Origin: Chryseobacterium sp. PMSZPI
GTDB lineage: Bacteria; Bacteroidota; Bacteroidia; Flavobacteriales; Weeksellaceae
Length of the DNA stretch: 64,000 nucleotides
Assembly (NCBI RefSeq): GCF_002835665.1
Contig: NZ_PIZV01000074.1
Location: forward strand, 62,001 to 126,000
Reading direction: 5' to 3'
How positions within the stretch are numbered: position 1 is the stretch's first letter; each line of letters starts with the position of its first letter. The notes beneath the pieces were generated by a model that made no database searches, was not told the origin of the DNA, and saw only the letters and a program-made list of their open reading frames with translations. Of this stretch, positions 53,170 to 64,000 are shown piece after piece. The position numbers were made by a program, and so were the translations under genes.

Positions 53170-53883
53170 ATGCCGCAGGAACAACAGATCGCAATTGAAG
53201 AGAGGTTCGCCAGAGTTTTTAATGATAAATCATTTAAGGAAAGACTTTCTAGCGCAGATTTTGAAAAATACATTAATGGCAAAAAGAAACTGAGTTTTCA
53301 GAAACATGACACCATTTTCGAGGATGGAGAAACTCCAAAAGGAGTGTTTGTCCTGGAGAAAGGTGCTGCTAAACTTTCAAAATCAGGGGCTTTTGGGAAA
53401 GATCAGATTTTAAGATTTATCAAAGAAGGAGACATCATCGGCTACCGATCTTTGCTTTGTGGAGAAAACTTCCAGGCAAAGGCAGAAGCAATGACTGATA
53501 TTGAATGTGTTTTCTTACCTGCAGATATCTTCATGTATCTTTTAGAGGTTGATCCGCAATTATCTTTCGTAATGCTTCAGAAAATTTCGTACGAATTAGG
53601 AGAGTCTTCCAATACCATTACATTCCTTGCACAAAAAACAGTAAGAGAGCGATTGGCTGAAATATTACTGCTTTTGGAACAAAAATTAGGGGTTGATCCG
53701 GAAGGTTTTATCAAAATCTCTTTAACAAGAGAAGAAATTGCTAATATTATTGGTACCGCTACGGAAAGTGCCATTCGTCTGATTTCCGAATTCAAACAGG
53801 ATAACCTGATTGAAGTGGATGGAAGAAATATTAAAATTCTCAATCACGACAAACTCATGAAACTCGGTCACGTAGTTTTATAA
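53170..53883 (+). CDS. Crp/Fnr family transcriptional regulator
   Basis: 237 residues. Cyclic-nucleotide-binding-type beta roll (about 35-130: FQKHDTIFEDGETPKGVFVLEKGAAKL, ILRFIKEGDIIGYRSLLCGE), dimerisation helix, and winged HTH near 180-215 (LTREEIANIIGTATESAIRLISEF). The glutamate-serine-arginine trio of the recognition helix fits a TGAT half-site reader. Unlike E. coli FNR it has only two cysteines, neither N-terminal, so it cannot hold the usual 4Fe-4S oxygen sensor. Divergent from ccoI and probably controls the cbb3 locus. Confidence 0.93.
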   Translation: MPQEQQIAIEERFARVFNDKSFKERLSSADFEKYINGKKKLSFQKHDTIFEDGETPKGVFVLEKGAAKLSKSGAFGKDQILRFIKEGDIIGYRSLLCGENFQAKAEAMTDIECVFLPADIFMYLLEVDPQLSFVMLQKISYELGESSNTITFLAQKTVRERLAEILLLLEQKLGVDPEGFIKISLTREEIANIIGTATESAIRLISEFKQDNLIEVDGRNIKILNHDKLMKLGHVVL

Positions 53884-53898
53884 ATCATACAAAATTTG

Positions 53899-53923
53899 AG
53901 TCGGCTGAAAGGCCGACTTTTTA
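53899..53923 (+). terminator. Terminator of the Fnr-like gene
   Basis: AGTCGGC / GCCGACT stem, 6-nt loop, then TTTTT. Confidence 0.88.
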
Positions 53924-53945
53924 ACTTTTAAAAAATAGATACATT

Positions 53946-54761
53946 ATGTCTGTTCACTCTGAAATTAAAAAAGTTACGACGGAAACCTTGCGTAAAATGA
54001 AATTTGACAAGGAAAAAATAACAATGCTCACTGCCTATGACTTTACCACGGCAAAGATGGTAGATGCAGGAGGAGTGGATGCTATTTTGATTGGTGATTC
54101 TGCAGCCAATGTAATGGCAGGTTTTGAAACTACATTACCTATTACATTAGATCAAATGATTTATCATGCTCAAAGTGTGGTAAGAGGAACTGACAGGGCT
54201 TTGATCGTAGCAGATTTACCTTTTGGAACTTATCAGAGTAATCCTGAAAAAGCATTGGAATCTGCAGTAAGAATGATGAAGGAAGGTGGAGCTCATGCTG
54301 TAAAAATTGAAGGTGGAAAGGAAATTTCAAAATCCATCAAAAAGATCATCAATGCAGGTATTCCGGTAATGGGACATTTGGGGTTAACGCCTCAGTCTAT
54401 CTATAAATTTGGAACTTATAAAGTAAGAGCTAAAGAAGAAGCGGAAGCGGAAAAACTAATTGCTGATGCACAACTTTTAGAAGAACTAGGTTGCTTTTCT
54501 GTTGTTTTAGAAAAAATTCCGGCTGATTTAGCTAAAAAAGTAACGGAAAGTATTTCCATTCCTACCATCGGAATCGGAGCGGGAGCTCATTGTGACGGGC
54601 AGGTTTTGGTATATCATGATATGGTGGGAATGAATCAAGGCTTCAGTCCTAAGTTCTTAAGAAGGTATCTTGACCTTTACACCGAAATTACAGGAGCGGT
54701 TTCGCAATATGTAAAAGATGTGAAAAGCGTAGAGTTTCCAAATGAAAATGAAAGTTATTAA
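53946..54761 (+). CDS. panB: 3-methyl-2-oxobutanoate hydroxymethyltransferase
   Basis: 271 residues, full length. First step of pantothenate synthesis: adds hydroxymethyl from 5,10-methylene-THF to 2-oxoisovalerate. Motifs: [34 protein letters not shown] (metal-binding Asp residues), [20 protein letters not shown], and [15 protein letters not shown]...[24 protein letters not shown]. Followed after 3 bp by a small membrane protein gene, so they are co-transcribed. Confidence 0.98.
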   Translation: MSVHSEIKKVTTETLRKMKFDKEKITMLTAYDFTTAKMVDAGGVDAILIGDSAANVMAGFETTLPITLDQMIYHAQSVVRGTDRALIVADLPFGTYQSNPEKALESAVRMMKEGGAHAVKIEGGKEISKSIKKIINAGIPVMGHLGLTPQSIYKFGTYKVRAKEEAEAEKLIADAQLLEELGCFSVVLEKIPADLAKKVTESISIPTIGIGAGAHCDGQVLVYHDMVGMNQGFSPKFLRRYLDLYTEITGAVSQYVKDVKSVEFPNENESY

Positions 54762-54764
54762 TCA

Positions 54765-55082
54765 ATGCAAAACCAACAACAATCTATCCAGGGAATATTA
54801 TCTATCGCAGCACTGATTTGTCTTGCTGTAGGATGGTTCAATTTATTTTCTCCGGAAATCAATCATTTACTTTCCAGAAAAGTCTTCTATGTTTTAATAG
54901 GAGGGAGTTTCCTTATTCAGGCGCCGATGCTTACCAATAAAAATTTTGTTTTTGGAATGTATGCTGCTGCTGCGGTATGTATATTCGGAGCATTTATCCC
55001 TGAAAGTTCAAATCTTTCATCCATTAAAACAATTGGTCTGCTGGGAGGTATTATTCTTTCATTGTCCAATAGAAGAAGATAA
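54765..55082 (+). CDS. Small hydrophobic membrane protein
   Basis: 105 residues with four predicted membrane segments (GILSIAALICLAVGWFNLF, VFYVLIGGSFLIQAPML, FVFGMYAAAAVCIFGAFI, TIGLLGGIILSL) and a basic end (SNRRR). No known domain. Tightly packed between panB and the pseudouridine synthase gene, so it is in their operon. Function unknown. Confidence 0.75.
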   Translation: MQNQQQSIQGILSIAALICLAVGWFNLFSPEINHLLSRKVFYVLIGGSFLIQAPMLTNKNFVFGMYAAAAVCIFGAFIPESSNLSSIKTIGLLGGIILSLSNRRR

Positions 55083-55093
55083 ATTGTAGGAGT

Positions 55094-55771
55094 ATGAAGG
55101 AGCAGATTGTATATGAAGACAACCATCTTTTAGTGATCAATAAAAAAGTCGGTCAGCTTGTACAAGGCGATAAGACCGGTGATGAGTCTCTATTAGAATC
55201 TATAAAAAATTATATAAAAGTAAGAGATGCTAAGCCGGGAAATGTTTTTCTCGGCTTGGTTCATCGTATAGACCGTCCTACGTCAGGGCTCGTGATCTAT
55301 GCTAAAACCTCCAAAGCACTTTCCCGTCTTACTCAGATGGTGAAGAATCGTGAGATTAAAAAAACGTATTGGGCTGTGGTGGGGAAAGAAATGATTCCAC
55401 AAAGCCAAAGATTGGTTCATTATTTAAAGAAAAACGAAAAGAATAATAAAGCGATTGTTTTTCCTAAAGCTACTGATGGAGCTAAAGAAGCAATTCTAAC
55501 GTACCATGTAATCAAGACGCTCGATAATTATCTGCTTCTTGAAATTGATCTGGAAACAGGGAGACATCATCAGATCCGAGCTCAGTTATCTAAGACAGGG
55601 GTTCCAATTAAAGGAGACTTAAAGTATGGATCACCACGTTCCAATCCCGACGGAGGAATTAATCTTCACGCCAGAAGGTTGGAGTTTATTCACCCTGTTA
55701 CCAAAGAGAAAATTGAAATTGTAGCTCCGGTACCACAGAATGATGCAGTGTGGAGAGCTTGTGAAGAATAG
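55094..55771 (+). CDS. RluA-family pseudouridine synthase
   Basis: 225 residues. Catalytic core only, without an S4 domain: VHRIDRPTSGLVIYAKTSKALSRL includes the catalytic aspartate (HRIDRPTSG), with KKTYWAVVGKE and LEIDLETGRHHQIRAQL (the RHHQIR motif). Converts specific uridines in rRNA or tRNA to pseudouridine; which position cannot be assigned. The last gene before the restriction-modification cassette; the 203-bp gap after it has no clear terminator and is A/T-rich. Confidence 0.93.
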   Translation: MKEQIVYEDNHLLVINKKVGQLVQGDKTGDESLLESIKNYIKVRDAKPGNVFLGLVHRIDRPTSGLVIYAKTSKALSRLTQMVKNREIKKTYWAVVGKEMIPQSQRLVHYLKKNEKNNKAIVFPKATDGAKEAILTYHVIKTLDNYLLLEIDLETGRHHQIRAQLSKTGVPIKGDLKYGSPRSNPDGGINLHARRLEFIHPVTKEKIEIVAPVPQNDAVWRACEE

Positions 55772-55961
55772 ATTAAGTAATTTTAAATGCTTTATATTAT
55801 TAAAATTAAAGCTATTGTTATGAACAATTCTCCAAATTTGCTAATCATCAGTAGGTAATAGGGCGCTTTATTTTTCTTTGTTAATTATGCCTAATCTTTA
55901 TCTTCAAAATTAAAACCGGCTGATCTTAAGATATATACTTCTGTTTTGTCAATCAAATTTA

Positions 55962-55969
55962 TAATTTTG
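55962..55969 (+). promoter_or_regulatory. -7 promoter box of the restriction-modification cassette
   Basis: TAATTTTG matches TAnnTTTG; the vsr ATG follows 5 nt later, so a leaderless start is predicted. The -33 element is not clear. Confidence 0.5.
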
Positions 55970-55974
55970 TATTT

Positions 55975-56385
55975 ATGGATGTTTTAACAAAAGAACAGAG
56001 ACGAAAAAATATGCAAGCTATCAAGAGTAAGGGAACAAAAGATGAAATTCTCTTGGCTAAAACTCTATGGAAACTTGGATATCGTTATAGAAAAAATAAT
56101 AAGTCTGTTTTTGGTAAGCCGGATCTCACATTCAAAAAGAATAAACTTGCAATTTTTGTAGATAGTGAATATTTTCATGGGAAAGACTGGGAAACTGAGA
56201 AATTTAGAATACAGACTAATAGAACTTTTTGGTGGAATAAAATTAAACAAAATATAAAACGTGATAAAGCTGTGAATGAAGAACTTTACAGACAAGGCTG
56301 GAAAGTTTTGAGATTTTGGAGCAAAGAAATTCGAAAAAATTTAGCATCTTGCATCAATAAAATAGAAGAAAACTTAAAAGAATAA
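55975..56385 (+). CDS. vsr: Very-short-patch-repair (Vsr-like) DNA mismatch endonuclease
   Basis: 136 residues. Vsr nicks next to T:G mismatches that arise when 5-methylcytosine deaminates, matching the cytosine methyltransferase encoded next. Seen: RRKNMQAIKSKGTKDEILLAK (N-terminal family motif), FGKPDLTFKKNKLAIFVD with the catalytic Asp in PDL, and SEYFHGKDWE. In E. coli Vsr the latter region is CFWHGHxC and binds zinc; here the cysteines are missing, so this is a zinc-less variant. The stop is directly followed by the methyltransferase ATG. Confidence 0.92.
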   Translation: MDVLTKEQRRKNMQAIKSKGTKDEILLAKTLWKLGYRYRKNNKSVFGKPDLTFKKNKLAIFVDSEYFHGKDWETEKFRIQTNRTFWWNKIKQNIKRDKAVNEELYRQGWKVLRFWSKEIRKNLASCINKIEENLKE

Positions 56386-57579
56386 ATGACAACATACAGT
56401 GAAATAAAAGAAAGACTTAATATAAAGATTGACAGGCACTTAAATGACGGTTTTGCTGCTTTAACACATTATTGGCAAAATCATACAAATGGTGTCTCTC
56501 AATACTTTAAACCTTCTGCAAAAGAATATTTGCAAAAAGAAATTTTATCAACTGTAGAAGACTCGGAACAACTATATATTCCTTTTAAATTTGACGTTCC
56601 ATTTCCACCCAAGACAGATTTTAAATTTAGATTTATTGACTTATTTGCTGGGATTGGTGGAATTAGGCTTGCATATCAAAATGTTGGAGGCAAATGTGTT
56701 TTTACAAGTGAATGGAATAACTTTGCAAAGAAAACGTATGAAGCCAACTTCGGAGAAGTACCATATGGAGATATAACCGGAATTAATGAAAATGACATCC
56801 CAGATCATGATGTTCTATTGGCTGGATTTCCCTGTCAACCTTTTTCAATTGCAGGAGTTTCTAAAAAAAATGCATTGGGAAGAAAACATGGTTTTTTAGA
56901 TGAAACACAAGGGACATTATTTTTTGATATAGCAAGAATTATAGAGAAAAAAAAGCCAAAAGCTTTTATGTTGGAAAATGTAAAAAATCTTGTTTCTCAT
57001 GATAAAGGGAAGACATTCAAGGTAATTAGAAATACATTGACTGAATTAGGCTATTCAATTTATTATCAAGTGTTGGATGCAAAGCATTTCGTTCCTCAAC
57101 ATAGAGAAAGAATTATTATTGTAGGATTTAGAAATGAATTTTTTAAAAAGAATGAAAGTTTTGAATTTCCAAAGTTGCCAAAATCCAAAGCAAAGATTAA
57201 AAATATTTTAGAAACAGACATTGATCCCAAGTATACTTTGTCTGATAAACTTTGGAATTATTTACAGGATTATGCCGCAAAACATAAAGCAAAAGGAAAT
57301 GGTTTTGGTTTTGGATTAACTGATTTAGAAGGAATTTCCAGAACGATGTCTGCAAGATATTATAAAGATGGAGCTGAAATATTAATCCCACAAGAAAATT
57401 CTAATCCAAGAAGATTAACACCAAGAGAATGTGCCAGATTACAAGGCTTTCCAGATAAATTTATAATTCCAGTGTCTAATAATCAGGCTTATAAACAATT
57501 TGGAAATTCAGTTGCTGTGCCTTTAATTCAAGCTGTTGCAAAGCAGTTAGCAAAAACTTTAGAAGAAAATGGAAAATAG
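56386..57579 (+). CDS. DNA (cytosine-5) methyltransferase, Dcm/M.EcoRII-like
   Basis: 397 residues. An N-terminal extension of ~80 residues, as in M.EcoRII/Dcm, precedes motif [16 protein letters not shown]; motif IV is [11 protein letters not shown] with the nucleophile Cys150, motif [11 protein letters not shown], motif [15 protein letters not shown], and motifs [19 protein letters not shown] and [13 protein letters not shown]. It protects the host site from the EcoRII-family nuclease that overlaps its 3' end by 11 bp. The expected target is CCWGG-like, by family inference. Confidence 0.96.
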   Translation: MTTYSEIKERLNIKIDRHLNDGFAALTHYWQNHTNGVSQYFKPSAKEYLQKEILSTVEDSEQLYIPFKFDVPFPPKTDFKFRFIDLFAGIGGIRLAYQNVGGKCVFTSEWNNFAKKTYEANFGEVPYGDITGINENDIPDHDVLLAGFPCQPFSIAGVSKKNALGRKHGFLDETQGTLFFDIARIIEKKKPKAFMLENVKNLVSHDKGKTFKVIRNTLTELGYSIYYQVLDAKHFVPQHRERIIIVGFRNEFFKKNESFEFPKLPKSKAKIKNILETDIDPKYTLSDKLWNYLQDYAAKHKAKGNGFGFGLTDLEGISRTMSARYYKDGAEILIPQENSNPRRLTPRECARLQGFPDKFIIPVSNNQAYKQFGNSVAVPLIQAVAKQLAKTLEENGK

Positions 57580-58744
57580 CATCTTAACTGAGGTTATCCA
57601 ATCTGTTCAAAATTCTGATACTGCTTTTTCAAAATTTATTACTGCAAATGACGTTGGGGCAACAGGTGGGCATCAGTCAGGATTTCATATTCATAAAAAC
57701 AGTTGGCAATTATTTTTTGATTCTCCCGGACAAAAAGGAGAAAATAAAGATAAGTTTATCACTATAAAATGGCAAAATAGTTTTGAAACTCAAAGTAGAT
57801 TTATATATTATGGAGTTGGAACACGAAATGAATATAGGTTAACAAGATTTGGAAGAGAATTCCCGTTTCTGAAAGATAATAATATTGGTGATTTACTTGT
57901 TATTGTAAGAAAATATGATTATTATTATGAAGCTTTTATACTTCAAACTGATGAAGAAATTGAAGGTTTTTTAACTGCGTTAAATATTTCTACTACGGAA
58001 ATAAATGGTATAATTCCTAAACAGTCTGAACCAACAGCTGAAGATAAACTTATAGAATGTTTTAATGCTTTTATCTCTACTTTATCGATGGATTTTCCTA
58101 CTACCATGGAGCTGGCAAAAAGAGCAAGGAATTGTTATAACAGTGTATATAATGTAACTCCACAATTAATAAAAGCTAATCCCGATAAACAAATTCTACA
58201 ATGGATAAATACTGAATTTCAACTTTTTAAAACATTAGAAAATAACAGATATTCCACAAGAATAAAAACACCATTCCTTTCTGTCGAAGAACTAATAGAA
58301 ATTGCCAATACAATTTTGAATCGAAGAAAAAGTAGAGCTGGAAAATCATTAGAACATCATTTGAGTGAGATTTTTAAAACATTTGAATTAAAATTTGATA
58401 CTCAGTCTATTACGGAGTTTAATAAAAAGCCGGACTTTTTATTCCCAAATATAGAGGCTTATCACAATCCAAGATATGATGAAGGTAAATTAATGGTTTT
58501 AGCATCAAAAACAACTTGTAAAGATAGGTGGAGACAAATATTGAATGAAGCGGATAGAATTAAAACCAAACATTTATTTACTTTACAACAAGGCATATCC
58601 AAAAATCAACTTGAAGAAATGTATAAGTATAATGTAAATCTTGTTGTTCCCAAATCATACTTGGATAGCTTTCCAAAAGAATTCAGAGAAAAAATCATGA
58701 CTTTAGATACATTCGTGAAAAAAGTTCAACATAGTCAAGCGTAA
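57569..58744 (+). CDS. EcoRII-family type II restriction endonuclease
   Basis: 391 residues, two-domain build of EcoRII. The N-terminal effector-binding domain ([20 protein letters not shown]...[10 protein letters not shown]) would sense a second site. The C-terminal nuclease domain holds [18 protein letters not shown] (Glu262), KKPDFLFP (Asp289) and [14 protein letters not shown] (Lys314), a PD-(D/E)xK active site in the EcoRII form. Likely type IIE, cutting CCWGG or a near variant. Very A/T-rich and lysine-rich, like the two genes before it. Confidence 0.93.
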   Translation: MENSILTEVIQSVQNSDTAFSKFITANDVGATGGHQSGFHIHKNSWQLFFDSPGQKGENKDKFITIKWQNSFETQSRFIYYGVGTRNEYRLTRFGREFPFLKDNNIGDLLVIVRKYDYYYEAFILQTDEEIEGFLTALNISTTEINGIIPKQSEPTAEDKLIECFNAFISTLSMDFPTTMELAKRARNCYNSVYNVTPQLIKANPDKQILQWINTEFQLFKTLENNRYSTRIKTPFLSVEELIEIANTILNRRKSRAGKSLEHHLSEIFKTFELKFDTQSITEFNKKPDFLFPNIEAYHNPRYDEGKLMVLASKTTCKDRWRQILNEADRIKTKHLFTLQQGISKNQLEEMYKYNVNLVVPKSYLDSFPKEFREKIMTLDTFVKKVQHSQA

Positions 58745-58771
58745 ATAAAGGATTTCAAGAATATATTAACT

Positions 58772-58803
58772 AGACCATCTCAACATCGAGATGGTCTTTT
58801 TGT
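58772..58803 (+). terminator. Terminator of the restriction-modification cassette
   Basis: AGACCATCTC / GAGATGGTCT perfect 10-bp stem, 6-nt loop, then TTTTTGTTT. Confidence 0.9.
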
Positions 58804-58859
58804 TTAATATAAAATTCAATTTTGCCCATTCTGAAAAAATAACTAACTTCGTCCCATAC

Positions 58860-58940
58860 TTTAGGGGTGTCTGTAATCAACAGACTGAGACTTTACCCTT
58901 TGAACCTGATCTGGATCATACCAGCGTAGGGAAAAGTAGA
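58860..58940 (+). promoter_or_regulatory. TPP riboswitch (THI element)
   Basis: Contains the conserved blocks AGGGGTG, GACTGAGA, ACCCTTTGAACCTGATCTGG and ATACCAGCGTAGGGAA in the correct order, which form the thiamine pyrophosphate-binding aptamer. It precedes thiS and governs the thi operon. Confidence 0.95.
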
Positions 58941-58975
58941 TGACTTTTGCTGTACATTCTATTGTACAATAATAG

Positions 58976-59010
58976 CCATTCCTAAAGTGTATTTAAATTA
59001 TTAGGAATGG
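58976..59010 (+). promoter_or_regulatory. Start-codon-sequestering hairpin of thiS
   Basis: CCATTCCTAA (58976-58985) pairs perfectly with TTAGGAATGG (59001-59010); the thiS ATG (59007-59009) is inside the second arm. There is no T tract, so it should act on translation. It is the likely expression platform of the riboswitch. A second small hairpin, TGTACA / TGTACA (58951-58968), lies between aptamer and sequestrator. Confidence 0.7.
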
Positions 59011-59213
59011 AACTTATAATCAACCACACCCGAAAATCATTTGATGTACTTCCTGAAAATCTGGAAGCATTGCTGGCTATAGAGCTGCCTGGAAAAAGAA
59101 AAGGCATCGCTGTAGCTCTTAACAACCGTATTATTCCACTGTCCGCCTGGGCAGAAACCTTCCTCAGTAATAACGATTCAATTTTAATCATCACTGCCAC
59201 TCAAGGCGGTTAA
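59007..59213 (+). CDS. thiS: Sulfur-carrier protein ThiS
   Basis: 68 residues of ubiquitin-like fold ending in the diagnostic Gly-Gly (ITATQGG), which is adenylated and thiocarboxylated to supply sulfur for the thiazole ring. VALNNRIIPLSAWAETFL is the conserved centre. First gene after the riboswitch; thiC follows after 24 bp. Confidence 0.93.
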   Translation: MELIINHTRKSFDVLPENLEALLAIELPGKRKGIAVALNNRIIPLSAWAETFLSNNDSILIITATQGG

Positions 59214-61608
<2,395 letters not shown>

Positions 61609-61633
<25 letters not shown>

Positions 61634-62349
61634 GTATTGCAGGCTTCGATCCCAGCGGTGGAGCAGGCTTATTATCAGATAGTAAAACCTTTGAACAGGC
61701 GAAAGTAATGGGACTTGGAGTGTGTACAGCATTGACATTGCAGACTGCTTCCAAATGTCTGAATTTAGAATGGCGGCCTATAGATGAAGTAACTGAAGCA
61801 ATTCAGGTTTTGATGGAAAATTATCCCGTTTCAGCAGTGAAAATTGGAATAGTGAAGGATGCCGAATTTCTGGGTAAGATTGTAGAAACAGTTCAAAAAG
61901 GGAACCCTGAAATAAAAATTGTTTGGGATCCTGTTCTGAAAAGCACTTCAGAATTTAATTTTTTTGATCTTGAAACTCTATCTCAATTAAAAGATACGGT
62001 TAATAAACTCAGTTTGATAACTCCCAATTATAACGAATATACTGTTTTAAAGGAAAATAATCTTTTGCCGGATACCCGCCAATGCTCATTGCTGATCAAA
62101 GGAGGACATCGGGAAGATCATTTAGGAACAGATATTTTAGTCGAAAATAAAAAAGAAATTTTACTAATTCCGGCTGAAGACAATACAATCTATTTCCCTA
62201 AACACGGTTCCGGCTGTGTTTTATCCTCAGCCATTACGGCCGAACTTGCGAAAGGCGAAAATATGGAAACTGCCTGCCGAACCGGAAAATTATACATCGA
62301 AAAATTTTTAAAAAGCAATCCCTCTTTATTGGGAACACATTCAATATAG
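61609..62349 (+). CDS. thiD: Hydroxymethylpyrimidine/phosphomethylpyrimidine kinase ThiD
   Basis: 246 residues, ribokinase-like fold. Phosphorylates HMP and HMP-P to HMP-PP. Motifs: SIAGFDPSGGAGLLSDSKTFEQ, VWDPVLKSTS, ITPNYNEY, and HGSGCVLSSAITAELAKG (anion hole and catalytic region). It starts 25 bp inside the previous gene. The 258-bp gap to thiE is filled by a repeat element. Confidence 0.95.
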
Positions 62350-62382
62350 ATAACTTGGATTCGAAAGAACAAAAAAGATTTC

Positions 62383-62575
62383 TAACCACAAAAGAAACAA
62401 AAGATATTAACACTTTAGTGATTTTAAGTGACTACTAAACACTTAATAAGAGCACTAAAGTTTTTTTGAAAATCTTTGATTTTCATCTTATGTGAACTTT
62501 TTATGCGGCCTCTTTACAATTACTAAAGTGCCCTAAAGTGTTTCAAATACAAAGCTTTTGTGCCTTTGTGGTTTA
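62383..62575. repeat. Inverted-repeat intergenic element within the thi operon
   Basis: The left end TAACCACAAAAG...ACAAAAG and right end AGCTTTTGTGCCTTTGTGGT are inverted copies about 190 bp apart. Several copies of CACTTTAG / CTAAAGTG lie between, in both orientations. I recall CCTTTGTGGTTTAA-type arms as common between flavobacterial genes, so this is probably a dispersed non-coding repeat inserted between thiD and thiE. It contains no plausible gene. Confidence 0.6.
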
Positions 62576-62607
62576 ATGGGCTCACTAATAGGATACAGAT
62601 ATTAAAT

Positions 62608-63222
62608 ATGGAAAAATTACAATACATATCACAAGGCAATACGGAACAAGAACAAGAAATTAACATCCGTAAGGCTTTGGATAACGGAATAAAATGGATA
62701 CAGGTCAGATGGAAAAATGCACCTGAAAATGAATTGATCAACCTTTGTGAAACGTCAAAACGACTTTGCTCAGAATATCAGTCAATATGCATCATTAATG
62801 ATCATGTTCAGCTTGCAAAAAGTATAGATGCGGACGGAGTTCATTTGGGCCTTAATGATGGATCTATTGAAGAAGCAAGATTGATATTAGGAGATAATAA
62901 ACTTATTGGTGGAACAGCAAATACAATATCTGACGTATTTCAAAGAATAAATGAACCTTGTGATTACATTGGTTTGGGACCTTTGAGATTTACTTCCACC
63001 AAAGAAAAATTAAGCCCAATTCTTGGTTTTGAAGGATACCGGGAAATTATTGATCAACTTCGTGAGAAATCAATATTAGTACCTAAAATATTTGCCATTG
63101 GAGGCGTTACACTTGAAGATATTCAATCTTTACAACAGATCGGTATCTATGGAATATCCATTTCGGGGCTGATCACTAAAGAACCATCCATTATTAATGA
63201 ATTTAAAAAAGTAATGATATGA
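62608..63222 (+). CDS. thiE: Thiamine-phosphate synthase ThiE
   Basis: 204 residues from the ATG at 62608. A frame open from a GTG at 62560 lies within the repeat and is not conserved. Joins HMP-PP and thiazole phosphate to thiamine phosphate. Motifs: WIQVRWKNA (QxRxK), [62 protein letters not shown]. Overlaps thiG by 4 bp. Confidence 0.95.
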   Translation: MEKLQYISQGNTEQEQEINIRKALDNGIKWIQVRWKNAPENELINLCETSKRLCSEYQSICIINDHVQLAKSIDADGVHLGLNDGSIEEARLILGDNKLIGGTANTISDVFQRINEPCDYIGLGPLRFTSTKEKLSPILGFEGYREIIDQLREKSILVPKIFAIGGVTLEDIQSLQQIGIYGISISGLITKEPSIINEFKKVMI

Positions 63223-63995
63223 ACAACCAAAAACTGATAATAGCAGACAGAACTTTTGATTCAAGACTGTTTTTAGGAACGGGAAAATTCGGAAGTCTTA
63301 GAGATATGACAACCTCCGTTGTTGCTTCGGAAACAAATATGGTAACCATGGCTTTAAAAAGAATTGATGCCCAATCTGCTGAAGACGATTTGTTAGATTC
63401 ATTGAGAGAAACAAATGTTCACCTTCTTCCGAATACTTCAGGAGCAAGAACAGCGAAAGAAGCTGTATTGGCTGCGCAATTGGCCAGGGAAGCACTGGAA
63501 ACAAATTGGGTAAAACTGGAAATTCACCCGGATCCGAAATACCTTTTGCCGGATCCTATTGAAACATTATATGCTACTGAAGAACTTGCCAAATTAGGCT
63601 TTATTGTAATGCCCTACATCCACGCTGATCCTGTTTTATGCAAACGCCTCGAAGATGTAGGAACAGCTGTGGTAATGCCTTTGGGTGCGCCGATTGGAAC
63701 CAATAAAGGATTGAGAACATTGGATTTTTTAGAAATTATCATTAGCCAGAGTAATGTTCCGGTTGTAGTGGATGCCGGAATCGGAGCTCCTTCTGATGCC
63801 GCAAAAGCCATGGAAATGGGAGCAGATGCAGTACTGGTGAACACGGCGATTGCTGTAGCAGGAAATCCCGTTAATATGGCAATAGCTTTTAAAGAAGGAG
63901 TAATTGCAGGAAGAAGAGCTTTTGAAGCAGGATTAGGTGCTATTGCTAATCATGCGGAAGCCTCGAGTCCGCTAACTTCGTTTTTATTTGAGTAA
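63219..63995 (+). CDS. thiG: Thiazole synthase ThiG
   Basis: 258 residues, full length, stop 5 bp from the window end. Condenses deoxyxylulose-5-phosphate, dehydroglycine and ThiS-thiocarboxylate to thiazole phosphate. Motifs: [25 protein letters not shown] (Schiff-base lysine), [44 protein letters not shown]. thiH and thiF are expected next, outside the window. Confidence 0.97.
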   Translation: MNNQKLIIADRTFDSRLFLGTGKFGSLRDMTTSVVASETNMVTMALKRIDAQSAEDDLLDSLRETNVHLLPNTSGARTAKEAVLAAQLAREALETNWVKLEIHPDPKYLLPDPIETLYATEELAKLGFIVMPYIHADPVLCKRLEDVGTAVVMPLGAPIGTNKGLRTLDFLEIIISQSNVPVVVDAGIGAPSDAAKAMEMGADAVLVNTAIAVAGNPVNMAIAFKEGVIAGRRAFEAGLGAIANHAEASSPLTSFLFE

Positions 63996-64000
63996 AAATT

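Noticed and set aside
53081..53194. N-terminal extension of CcoI to 53194
   Set aside because: It would run across the divergent promoter and into the Fnr-like gene; the zinc-finger-like CcoI N-terminus begins directly after the GTG at 53080.
62560..62607. GTG start extending thiE upstream
   Set aside because: These codons lie in the right arm of the intergenic repeat and are not part of the conserved ThiE sequence.

Overview
The window looks like chromosomal DNA of a Bacteroidota flavobacterium, most likely Weeksellaceae (Chryseobacterium or a close relative). The evidence is low G+C, promoters of the TTG-N19-TAnnTTTG type, no Shine-Dalgarno pattern, a fused CcoN-CcoO oxidase, a secreted protease with a type IX sorting domain, and DUF4251 and DUF4349 lipoproteins. 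No rRNA, tRNA, CRISPR array, transposase or prophage was seen.

Layout. 1-2 kb: 3' part of methylmalonyl-CoA mutase (its start lies outside the window); its GTPase chaperone meaB is at 10.85 kb. Between them are a lipoprotein, a short promoter/leader-peptide/terminator transcript (3.0-3.17 kb), a four-gene RNA-repair operon (unknown basic protein, RtcB RNA ligase, nucleotidyltransferase-like protein, PrfH release-factor homologue; 3.4-7.0 kb), a remnant of an M36 protease, an intact secreted M36 protease and two tandem cytochrome c lipoproteins. 11.8-30 kb is mostly housekeeping: M48 protease, MlaE/MlaF-like lipid transporter, sugar-phosphate transferase, queE-folD-pgi, an ECF sigma factor with a membrane partner, a glutaryl-CoA-dehydrogenase-like enzyme and Lon. 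30-35.5 kb: a PpiD-like chaperone, an MlaD-like MCE protein and two Fe-S (Hdr-like) proteins. 35.7-41.6 kb: a surface-polysaccharide group (FkbM methyltransferase, glycosyltransferase, flippase, AsnB-like). 42-43.4 kb: serS.

43.5-53.9 kb carries a complete cbb3 oxidase locus on the minus strand (ccoI, ccoS, ccoNO, ccoQ-like, ccoP, ccoG, fixH, safE-like) with a divergent Crp/Fnr regulator. TGAT-N4-ATCA-type boxes lie in front of the regulator and, with one mismatch, in front of ccoS. The ccoNO reading frame is broken by one missing base in a homopolymer. 53.9-55.8 kb: panB, a membrane protein and an RluA-type pseudouridine synthase. 56.0-58.8 kb: an A+T-rich cassette with a Vsr-like endonuclease, a cytosine-5 methyltransferase and an EcoRII-family restriction enzyme. 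58.9-64 kb: a TPP riboswitch and thiS-thiC-tenI/thiE-thiD-thiE-thiG.

The best candidate for an under-described system is the RtcB/PrfH operon with its two extra genes. RtcB with PrfH is a known module for rescuing ribosomes with cleaved 16S rRNA; the nucleotidyltransferase-like protein and the basic protein look like additional parts.
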